The notes beneath the pieces were generated by a model that ran no database searches, was not told the DNA's origin, and saw nothing but the letters and a program-made list of their open reading frames with translations. A stretch of 64,000 bases of DNA from Halomonas sp. McH1-25 (GTDB lineage Bacteria > Pseudomonadota > Gammaproteobacteria > Pseudomonadales > Halomonadaceae): the NCBI RefSeq assembly GCF_022348165.1, contig NZ_JAKRFI010000007.1, forward strand, positions 1 to 64,000, given 5' to 3'. Shown piece by piece: positions 57,535 through 64,000 of the stretch. Positions within the stretch are counted from its first letter, which is position 1, and each line of letters begins with the position of its first letter. The translations under genes and the position numbers were made by a program.

Positions 57535-58629
57535 ATGAAGCAGGGCGGCAAGATAGTCGTGGCGCTGGTCGCCGTGGTGGCGCTCGGCGCCCTGGCCTGG
57601 TGGGGCGTGACCTGGTGGAAGACCGGGCGCTTCATCGAGGAGACCGACAACGCCTACGTGCATACCGACAGTGTGGCGGTACGCTCCGAGCTGTCGGCGC
57701 GCATCGTCGACGTCGCCGTGACCGACAACCAGGCGGTGCGGCAGGGCGATCTGCTGGTGCGCCTGGACGCTAGCGACTATCGCACCCAGGTGGCCCAGGC
57801 CGAAGCCCAGCAGGCCGTGGCGGCGGCGGACATCACCCAGGCCAAGCGCCAGGTCGCCCTGCAGGAAGCGGCCATCGACGAGGCGAGGGCGCAGATCGAT
57901 GCCGCCGAGGCCGACGTGCGCCAGGCGCGCCAGCACCTGCAACGCTCGCAATCGCTGGAATCGCGCCAGTATGCCTCGCAACAACAGCGCGAGGATGACG
58001 AGGCGACCTTGCGCGTCGCTGAGTCGACGCTGGCCGCGCGGCGTGCCGCGCTGGTCTCCGCCCAGCGTCAGTTGGATGTGGCCCAGGCCAGTATCGAGAG
58101 TGCCCAGGCCGGCTTCGAGGCCGCGCGTGCCGATCTCGACTACGCCCGCAACCAGCTTGGCAAGACCCGCCTGACCGCCCCGCGTGCCGGCGTGATCGGC
58201 AACCTCTCTGCCGAGGTCGGCGATCTGGCCCAGCCGTCGCTGACCCTGATGCAACTGGTGCCGGTGGAGTCGGCCTACGTGATTGCCAACTTCAAGGAGA
58301 CCCAGACCGCCCGCATGCGCGTCGGCCAGTCGGTCGAACTGCATATCGACGCCTACCCCGACACGACGTTCGAAGGCGTGGTGGATAGCCTGGCGCCGGC
58401 CACCGGCACCGAGTTCAGCCTGCTGCCCAACGACAACGCCACCGGCAATTTCAACAAGATCGTTCAGCGCGTACCGGTGAAGATTCGCGTCACTTCGCCC
58501 GAGGGGGCACTGGGCCGGTTGCGTGCCGGACTCTCGGTGGTACCCGAGGTCGATACCCGCGAGCTGAACACCGAAACCTTCTATCACCGGGTCGCCACCG
58601 GCCCGGCGGTCGAGCCCTCCGCTTCGTGA
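57535..58629 (+). CDS. emrA: HlyD-family periplasmic adaptor, EmrA type
   Basis: The membrane-fusion subunit of a multidrug efflux system. The 364-residue protein has one N-terminal membrane anchor (about 7-27), then the biotinyl-like half TDNAYVHTDSVAVRSELSAR and VRQGDLLVRLD. A long coiled-coil hairpin (about 85-205, rich in Gln, Ala and Arg) is followed by the second half with TRLTAPRAGVIGNLSAEVGD. It overlaps the emrB start by 4 bases. It likely links EmrB to an outer-membrane channel that is not encoded here. Confidence 0.92.
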   Translation: MKQGGKIVVALVAVVALGALAWWGVTWWKTGRFIEETDNAYVHTDSVAVRSELSARIVDVAVTDNQAVRQGDLLVRLDASDYRTQVAQAEAQQAVAAADITQAKRQVALQEAAIDEARAQIDAAEADVRQARQHLQRSQSLESRQYASQQQREDDEATLRVAESTLAARRAALVSAQRQLDVAQASIESAQAGFEAARADLDYARNQLGKTRLTAPRAGVIGNLSAEVGDLAQPSLTLMQLVPVESAYVIANFKETQTARMRVGQSVELHIDAYPDTTFEGVVDSLAPATGTEFSLLPNDNATGNFNKIVQRVPVKIRVTSPEGALGRLRAGLSVVPEVDTRELNTETFYHRVATGPAVEPSAS

Positions 58630-60179
58630 GCGACGCGACCGCGACCGGTAACGGCCATGTCGCCAGCGATATGCCGTCCTGGCGCCAGCGCATCGGCTTC
58701 ATTGCCGCGGTGTTCGGCATGTTCATGGCGATCCTGGACATCCAGATCGTCGCCAGCTCGCTCAATGAGATCCAGGCCGGCGTCTCGGCCAGCAGCGACG
58801 AGATCTCCTGGGTCCAGACCGCCTACCTGATCGCCGAGATCGTGATGATCCCGTTGTCGGGAATGCTCAGCCGCATTCTCTCGACGCGTATCGCCTTCGC
58901 GATCTCGAGCGCCGGCTTCACCCTGGCCAGCCTGGGCTGCGCGCTGGCCGGTTCCATCGAGCAGTTGATCGTGCTGCGTGCCATCCAGGGATTCATGGGC
59001 GGGGCGATGATTCCCATCACCCACGCGGTGAGCTTCTCGATCTTCCCGCGACGGGTGATGGGCAGCGTGCAGGCGGTGATCGGCATGGTGGTGACCATGG
59101 CGCCGTCGGTTGGCCCCACCATCGGTGGCTACATTACCGAGTTTGCCAGCTGGCACTGGCTGTTCCTGGCCAACGTGATCCCGGGCATTCTGGTGACCTG
59201 GGCGGCCTGGTCGTTTCTCGATATCGACAAGGGCGATCGCACAGCGGCGCGCCGCCTGGACGTGGTCAGCCTGGCGCTGATGGCGGTGTTTCTGGGTACC
59301 CTGGAGTTCACCCTCGAGGAGGGGCCGGGCGAAGACTGGTTCGCCAGCGAACTGATCGTGACGACGTCGCTGATCTGCCTGATCGCGGCGCTGGGCTTCT
59401 TCCGGCGAACCCTGACCAGTCGATATCCCATCGTCGACCTGCACGCCTTCACCAACCGCAACTTCGCGCTGGGTGCCGGGCTGGGTTTCGTGATCGGCAT
59501 TGCGCTTTACGGGCTGGTCTATCTGATGCCGCTGTTCTTCGGCTACGTACGCGGCTATTCCAGCCTGCAGATCGGCGAGGTGATGTTCGTCACCGGCGTG
59601 GCGATGTTCTTCTCCGCGCCGCTGGTCGGCAAGCTGACCAATCACCTCGACCTGCGCGTGCTGCTGTTCTTCGGCCTGCTGCTGGTCGGCATCGGCACGC
59701 TGATCAATGCCAATCTCACCGTGGAGTCGGGATTCTGGCAGTTCTTCTGGCCGCAGGTGATCCGCGGACTGGGACTGATCATGTGCTTGATTCCCGCCTC
59801 GCGCATCGCACTCGGTACGCTGCCTGCCCATGAGGTGGGTAACGCCAGCGGCCTGTACAACGTCATGCGCAACCTGGGTGGGGCGTTGGGCCTGGCGCTG
59901 CTGGATACGGTGCACGACTGGCGCGTCGACTATCACTGGAACCAGTTGATTCCCGCCATCGGCAGCGGGCGGGATATCGTGGTGAGCGAACTCGCCAGCT
60001 ATCAGGCGCTGTTCGAAGGGCATGTCGCCGACCCGTACCGCAGCGGCGTCGCCATGCTCGCTCAACGCGTGACCCAGCAGGCCGAGGTGCTGGCCTATAA
60101 CGACATTTTCCTGTGGCTGGGGTCGATCTATGTGGTGTGTGTGCCGCTGGTGCTGTTTCTCAAACGTATCGAGGCCTGA
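58626..60179 (+). CDS. emrB: DHA2-family MFS efflux transporter, EmrB type
   Basis: The 517-residue inner-membrane pump has about fourteen hydrophobic segments, the DHA2 layout. Family motifs are FMAILDIQIVASSLNEIQ in segment 1, EISWVQTAYLIAEI in segment 2, RAIQGFMGGAMIPI and GPTIGGYITEFASWHWLFL. It starts at a GTG that overlaps the emrA stop. Substrates are probably hydrophobic drugs, organic acids or similar; the sequence does not settle this. Confidence 0.93.
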   Translation: MSDATATGNGHVASDMPSWRQRIGFIAAVFGMFMAILDIQIVASSLNEIQAGVSASSDEISWVQTAYLIAEIVMIPLSGMLSRILSTRIAFAISSAGFTLASLGCALAGSIEQLIVLRAIQGFMGGAMIPITHAVSFSIFPRRVMGSVQAVIGMVVTMAPSVGPTIGGYITEFASWHWLFLANVIPGILVTWAAWSFLDIDKGDRTAARRLDVVSLALMAVFLGTLEFTLEEGPGEDWFASELIVTTSLICLIAALGFFRRTLTSRYPIVDLHAFTNRNFALGAGLGFVIGIALYGLVYLMPLFFGYVRGYSSLQIGEVMFVTGVAMFFSAPLVGKLTNHLDLRVLLFFGLLLVGIGTLINANLTVESGFWQFFWPQVIRGLGLIMCLIPASRIALGTLPAHEVGNASGLYNVMRNLGGALGLALLDTVHDWRVDYHWNQLIPAIGSGRDIVVSELASYQALFEGHVADPYRSGVAMLAQRVTQQAEVLAYNDIFLWLGSIYVVCVPLVLFLKRIEA

Positions 60180-60360
60180 AGAACCGCAGCGCTAAGCGAC
60201 CACTATGCGAACACGACGCCGGGACAGGGCGGAGTGAAGGTCATTCGTCATGGATGATGAATGTGGCGCCCAAGGAAGGGGTATCACGCCTTCACGAAGA
60301 CCTGCCCCGGGGCACCGAGCCAGGCCTCCGCCACGCCGAGTGCAGTAGCTCCGCAAGTCG

Positions 60361-61095
60361 TTACATGGCTTCCTTGATGCCCTTCTTGATCAACCACCAA
60401 TTGATCGGGTAGGACGTCATGAAACCGAAGAGCATGGCGATCTGCATCATGAACCAGAACTCGACCGAGTTGACGTGCAATGTGTGGTTGAACACCACGG
60501 CGAACAGGTAGAAATGCGCGAAGGCCATGAAGCCGTACATGCCGATCTGCCAGGCGGTCAGCGACAGGAAGTCGGCCTTGGTGGCCTGGACCAGGCCCTG
60601 GCCGGGCGACAGGCCGCGCATCGGCTTGATGGTGAAATACTGGAAGGCGATGCCGAACAGGAAGGCCAGAGTGTAATCGAAGACCCACACAGCGTAGATT
60701 TTCTCGCCGAAGATCGCCTGCCAGCCGAACCAGATGGCAATTGCCGGGATCAGGAAGGCCAGCGTCTCGGCAATGATATCGCCCAGCGTACAGCCGCTAC
60801 CGCAGTGCAGAGCGCCCTTGGCGACCTTGAGCGGGAAGGGGGTCTTGGCCATGTGCGGCGGCGTCTCGTCGTTCTGCATCGCCGGGTGGGCGATTTCGTG
60901 GGCGGCCAGGCGGCCATACTTCAGATAGAACGGTACAATGACGACGTGGCCGAACAAGGCGCATAACGGCCAGACATAATTCATGATCTTCATGTGCTGG
61001 GGGTGTTTCCTGACGTCCAGCGCAATATAGGCGGCACAGGCGAAGCCCAGCAGCACGGATATCCAGGCAAGGACATGCAACCAGGTGGGTATCAT
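60361..61095 (-). CDS. DUF4396 domain membrane protein
   Basis: A 244-residue protein with about six hydrophobic segments. A central conserved stretch KGALHCGSGCTLGDIIAE holds two cysteines (98 and 102) at the start of a membrane segment. It is followed by DYTLAFLFGIAFQYFTIKPM and AWQIGMYGFMAFAHFYLF. This pattern matches the DUF4396 family of unknown function; the cysteines and several histidines could bind a metal, which is inference. The ATG at 61095 follows AAGGAG. It is divergent from the molybdenum hydroxylase genes. Confidence 0.8.
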   Translation of the reverse strand: MIPTWLHVLAWISVLLGFACAAYIALDVRKHPQHMKIMNYVWPLCALFGHVVIVPFYLKYGRLAAHEIAHPAMQNDETPPHMAKTPFPLKVAKGALHCGSGCTLGDIIAETLAFLIPAIAIWFGWQAIFGEKIYAVWVFDYTLAFLFGIAFQYFTIKPMRGLSPGQGLVQATKADFLSLTAWQIGMYGFMAFAHFYLFAVVFNHTLHVNSVEFWFMMQIAMLFGFMTSYPINWWLIKKGIKEAM

Positions 61096-61358
61096 GGCAA
61101 GAACTCCTTTTCTTGGCGCGATAAAACCAGAGCGTCTTTAACGTAGGTGAAACTTCATCGTTATCGCAAACCATGGAGGCAATAGAAAATGGCCATGGTT
61201 CGAATACGTTAGCTACTCATTAGTGAGTGATTGGCGGTGCGCGTCGGTTTGTCGTTCCGGTCATCCTCTCCTAGGGTTGTACTAACCCTGCCCGACGGCC
61301 CCGAAGCCGTCGACGGTATCTCGTGAGGTACCGCTTACAAGGATGATGAGGAGTCGGC
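61096..61358. promoter_or_regulatory. Divergent region upstream of the molybdenum hydroxylase genes
   Basis: This 263-base gap holds no gene. Visible are an inverted repeat AGGGTT (61273-61278) and AACCCT (61284-61289), and a leader hairpin CGACGGC (61293-61299) with GCCGTCG (61306-61312). The short palindrome ACTCA...TGAGT at 61215-61228 is also present. They could be operator and leader structures; no promoter with clear boxes was found. Confidence 0.4.
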
Positions 61359-61886
61359 ATGATGGAACCTTCCGAAACGGCGGCGCAGTCCGCCGAGACG
61401 GTCACCGTGAACCTGATCGTCAATGGCGAGCCGCGCCAGCTGCAGGTCACGCCCAATGTGGTCCTGCTCGATGCCCTGCGTGACGAGTTGCGACTGACCG
61501 GAACCAAGAAAGGCTGCGACCACGGCCAGTGTGGCGCCTGCACCGTGCACGTCGACGGCATGGCGATCAATTCCTGCCTGCGCCTGGCCGTGATGTGCGA
61601 AGGACAGCACATCACCACGGTCGAAGGCCTGGCGCGGGACGGCCAGTTGCACCCCGTGCAGCGCGCCTTTCTCGAACACGACGCCTACCAGTGTGGCTAC
61701 TGCACCCCCGGCCAGATGATGTCCGCCGCCGCCCTGCTCGAGGATGAACGCATCGCCGCCGATGACGCCTCGGTGCGCGAGGCGATGAGTGGCAACCTGT
61801 GCCGCTGCGGCGCTTACAAGAACATTCTCGAGGCGGTCCAGGACGCACGCCGGGAAGTCGCGGCAGGCACGGAGGAGCGCTCATGA
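61359..61886 (+). CDS. Molybdenum hydroxylase small subunit with two [2Fe-2S] clusters (PaoA-like)
   Basis: The 175-residue electron-transfer subunit of a xanthine-oxidase-family enzyme. The plant-ferredoxin-type cluster is bound by Cys53, 58, 61 and 73 (GCDHGQCGACTVHVDG). The second cluster is bound by Cys112, 115, 148 and 150 (CGYCTPGQ and NLCRCGAY). It resembles E. coli PaoA but lacks the long N-terminal twin-arginine signal, so the enzyme is probably cytoplasmic. ATG 61359 follows GAGGAG at 5 bases; ATG 61362 is equally possible. Overlaps the next gene by 4 bases. Confidence 0.92.
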   Translation: MMEPSETAAQSAETVTVNLIVNGEPRQLQVTPNVVLLDALRDELRLTGTKKGCDHGQCGACTVHVDGMAINSCLRLAVMCEGQHITTVEGLARDGQLHPVQRAFLEHDAYQCGYCTPGQMMSAAALLEDERIAADDASVREAMSGNLCRCGAYKNILEAVQDARREVAAGTEERS

Positions 61887-62890
61887 GATCCTTCGCATAC
61901 TGCACGGCCGACGATGTCTCCCAGGCCGTGACCAAACACGGCGCCGACGATCGGGTCGCCTACGTGGCGGGCGGCACAACGCTGCTCGATCTGGTCAAGC
62001 TCGACGTCATGCGTCCGGCGCAACTCGTCGACATCAACCGCCTGCCGCTGGACGAAGTGGAGACGCTCGACGATGGCCGGTTGCGTATTGGCGCCACCGT
62101 GACCAATACCGATCTGGCGCACCATCCCGAGGTCAAGGCGCATTACCCCCTGCTCTCTCAGGCCTTGCTTGCTGGGGCCTCGACGCAGTTGCGCAACATG
62201 GCAACCACCGCCGGCAATGTCATGCAGCGCACGCGCTGCCCCTACTATCGAGACGCCTCGGCGGCCTGCAACCGCCGCGAGCCGGGCAGTGGCTGCGACG
62301 CCATGCATGGCATCAACCGCATGCACGCGGTGCTGGGTGTGAGCGATCAGTGCATTGCTACCCATCCTTCAGACATGTGCATCGCCATGGCGGCCATCGG
62401 CGCGACTCTGACCCTGGAGGGGCCCGACGGTAAACGCGAGATAGCCTTCAACGACTTCCATCGCCTGCCCGGCGACCAGCCCGAGAAGGAGCATGAACTG
62501 CGTCCCGGCGAGCTGATCACCCACATTACCCTGGATACACCGATCGAAGGGGCGGGGGCGTATTATCTCAAGCTTCGTGACCGGGCTTCCTACGAGTTTG
62601 CACTGGCGTCGGCCGGCGCGATAGTCGCCGTCGAGGATGGCGTGATCCGCGAGGCGCGCCTGGCGCTCGGCGGGGTGGCCACCAAGCCGTGGCGCTCCCA
62701 CGAGGCCGAGCTGGCCCTGCACGACCAGCCGGCTGCAGTCTCGACATTCGAGATGGCAGCCGAGGCGGCGATGCAGGACGCCGTGCCCCACGAGTACAAC
62801 GCCTTCAAGATCCCGCTGGCGCGTCAGGCGATCGTGCGCGCGCTGCGCGAGGCCTGCAGGGATGCCGAAAACGCCAACCAGCAACGCTGA
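61883..62890 (+). CDS. Molybdenum hydroxylase FAD-binding subunit (PaoB-like, with extra Fe-S motif)
   Basis: The 335-residue medium subunit carries FAD, with the YVAGGTTLLDLVKLDVMRP loop and TTAGNVMQRTRC. An insertion with four cysteines (119, 129, 138 and 157) reads CPYYRDASAACNRREPGSGC and continues to CIATHPSDMC. The same insertion in E. coli PaoB binds a [4Fe-4S] cluster, so a fourth Fe-S centre in the complex is predicted. ATG 61883 lies in an ATGA overlap with the preceding stop. Confidence 0.92.
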   Translation: MRSFAYCTADDVSQAVTKHGADDRVAYVAGGTTLLDLVKLDVMRPAQLVDINRLPLDEVETLDDGRLRIGATVTNTDLAHHPEVKAHYPLLSQALLAGASTQLRNMATTAGNVMQRTRCPYYRDASAACNRREPGSGCDAMHGINRMHAVLGVSDQCIATHPSDMCIAMAAIGATLTLEGPDGKREIAFNDFHRLPGDQPEKEHELRPGELITHITLDTPIEGAGAYYLKLRDRASYEFALASAGAIVAVEDGVIREARLALGGVATKPWRSHEAELALHDQPAAVSTFEMAAEAAMQDAVPHEYNAFKIPLARQAIVRALREACRDAENANQQR

Positions 62891-62902
62891 GGATCACCAC
62901 GG

Positions 62903-64000
62903 ATGGATACCCAAGTCATCGGTCATCGCACCCCCCGGGTGGATGGCGAACACAAGTTGACCGGCCGCGCGGACTACACTACCGACTGGTACGTCGACGA
63001 CATGCTGCACGGTTATCCGGTGCCGGCGAGCATCGCTCATGGCACGCTGGAAGCGCTGGATATTGAGCCGGTGCTGGCCATGCCCGGCGTGGTGGCGGTC
63101 TATCACCACGGCAACTTTCCCAAGCTCTATCGCTCGCCGAGCAGCCAGGCCCACCAGGACCAGGTCAGCGAGGTGCGCCTGCCTTTCGAGGATGAACGCA
63201 TCCATTACGACGGCCAGTACGTGGCCATGGTAGTGGCGGAGCGCTACGAGCAGGCGCGTGCAGCGGCGCACGCTCTGCAGGCCCGCTACCGCCAGGACGA
63301 CGGCGCGCGGCCAGGCCTTTTGCTGACTCGCGAGGATGGTCGGCCGATGGAGTCCGAAGGCGGCTCGCGCGGCGATCCCGACGACGCTTATGAACGCGCG
63401 CCGGTGAAGATCGATTGTATCTACGGCATCGCACCCGAAAGCCACATGCAGATGGAGATGCATGCCACCCTGGCGCAGTGGCGCGACGGTCGGCTCATCG
63501 TCCACGAATCGACTCAGGGTGTGGTCTACCAGCACAAGGCCATGGCACGCATCTTCGACATGCCCGAGGAGCAGGTCGAGGTCATCTCCCACTATATCGG
63601 CTCGGGATTCGGCAACAAGCTGTTCATGTGGCCGCATGCAGTGGCCGCGGCGGCGGCGGCCCGTGAGCTGGGACGGCCGGTGAAGACCGTGCTGTCGCGC
63701 CAGCAGGACATGGCCAGCGGCGGCAACCGGCCCGCCTCGCGTCAACGCCTGCGCCTGGCCGCCGATGCACAGGGTCGGTTGCAGGCGATGCGCCACGACA
63801 GCACCACCGAGACGTCCTTCGTGCATCCCTATGTCGACTCGGTGGGCTCGCCGACGCTGAGCCTGTATGCCTGCGACAATGCCGCGATCAGCCATCACCT
63901 GCTCGAGGTCAATCACGGCACGCCATGTCCGATGCGCGCGCCAGGCGAAGTGTCGGGCATCTATGCCCTGGAGTGCGCCATGGACGAGCTGGCCGTGGCG
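62903..64000 (+). CDS. Molybdenum hydroxylase large subunit, molybdopterin-binding (PaoC-like), partial
   Basis: The first 366 codons of the catalytic subunit; the frame is open to the window end and the usual length is about 730 residues. The start MDTQVIGHRTPRVDGEHKLT, then TGRADYTTDW, and the cofactor-near GSGFGNKLFMWPHAVAA and TPCPMRAPGE are typical of the aldehyde/xanthine oxidoreductase family. The active-site glutamate lies beyond the window. It begins 13 bases after the FAD subunit. The substrate is likely an aldehyde or aromatic heterocycle; the sequence seen does not decide. Confidence 0.9.
   Translation, partial: MDTQVIGHRTPRVDGEHKLTGRADYTTDWYVDDMLHGYPVPASIAHGTLEALDIEPVLAMPGVVAVYHHGNFPKLYRSPSSQAHQDQVSEVRLPFEDERIHYDGQYVAMVVAERYEQARAAAHALQARYRQDDGARPGLLLTREDGRPMESEGGSRGDPDDAYERAPVKIDCIYGIAPESHMQMEMHATLAQWRDGRLIVHESTQGVVYQHKAMARIFDMPEEQVEVISHYIGSGFGNKLFMWPHAVAAAAAARELGRPVKTVLSRQQDMASGGNRPASRQRLRLAADAQGRLQAMRHDSTTETSFVHPYVDSVGSPTLSLYACDNAAISHHLLEVNHGTPCPMRAPGEVSGIYALECAMDELAVA

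Overview
The window reads as a chromosomal segment of a moderately halophilic gammaproteobacterium, most likely Halomonas or a close relative (Halomonadaceae). The support is a high-GC sequence, an ectoine hydroxylase of the Halomonas type, ribosomal and RNA polymerase proteins of gammaproteobacterial type, and the thrB / DUF2782 / polA neighbourhood known from Pseudomonas. The species call is inference; no database search was possible.

Region 1 (1-33.4 kb) is the translation and transcription core. It starts with the 3' end of a 23S rRNA, a 5S rRNA and a terminator, then birA and coaX (overlapping) and a tRNA-Tyr/Gly/Thr cluster with its own promoter and terminator. tRNA-Trp, secE, nusG, rplK, rplA, rplJ, rplL, rpoB and rpoC follow. 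Next come the str operon (rpsL, rpsG, fusA, tuf), the S10 operon, the spc operon (to secY and rpmJ) and the alpha operon (rpsM, rpsK, rpsD, rpoA, rplQ), closed by a strong terminator. Gene content is canonical, except that tufB is absent from the gap between tRNA-Thr and tRNA-Trp where relatives keep it. Several structured RNA leaders and attenuators are visible.

Region 2 (33.4-45.5 kb) is mixed housekeeping and stress genes: a 55-codon small ORF, tRNA-Thr(CGT), a YnfA-type membrane protein, a chromate-type transporter (chrA) divergent from ectoine hydroxylase (ectD), an acylpyruvase-type FAH hydrolase, biosynthetic arginine decarboxylase (speA), homoserine kinase (thrB), a DUF2782 protein, a decayed MFS gene fragment beside its intact paralogue, and DNA polymerase I (polA).

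Region 3 (45.5-51.2 kb) is a glycerol-3-phosphate regulon (glpK, glpR, glpD) with GlpR-like operators, an ankyrin-repeat protein behind a perfect inverted repeat, and a Crp/Fnr regulator.

Region 4 (51.4-64 kb) is accessory metabolism. A PAS / sigma-54 activator precedes a tripartite TRAP transporter operon (dctP, dctQ, dctM) that ends in a degenerate SDR-like gene. Between activator and operon lie two copies of a perfect 12-bp palindrome and a well-matched -24/-12 promoter, which together look like a complete self-contained sigma-54 switch. Then come a TetR regulator divergent from an EmrAB-type efflux pair with a shared operator, a DUF4396 membrane protein, and a three-subunit molybdenum hydroxylase related to PaoABC whose last gene runs off the window end.

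No stretch longer than about 300 bases is without a gene or RNA; the largest gaps (about 250-270 bases) hold leaders, operators or promoters and are described in their entries. No CRISPR array, insertion sequence, prophage or attachment site was seen.
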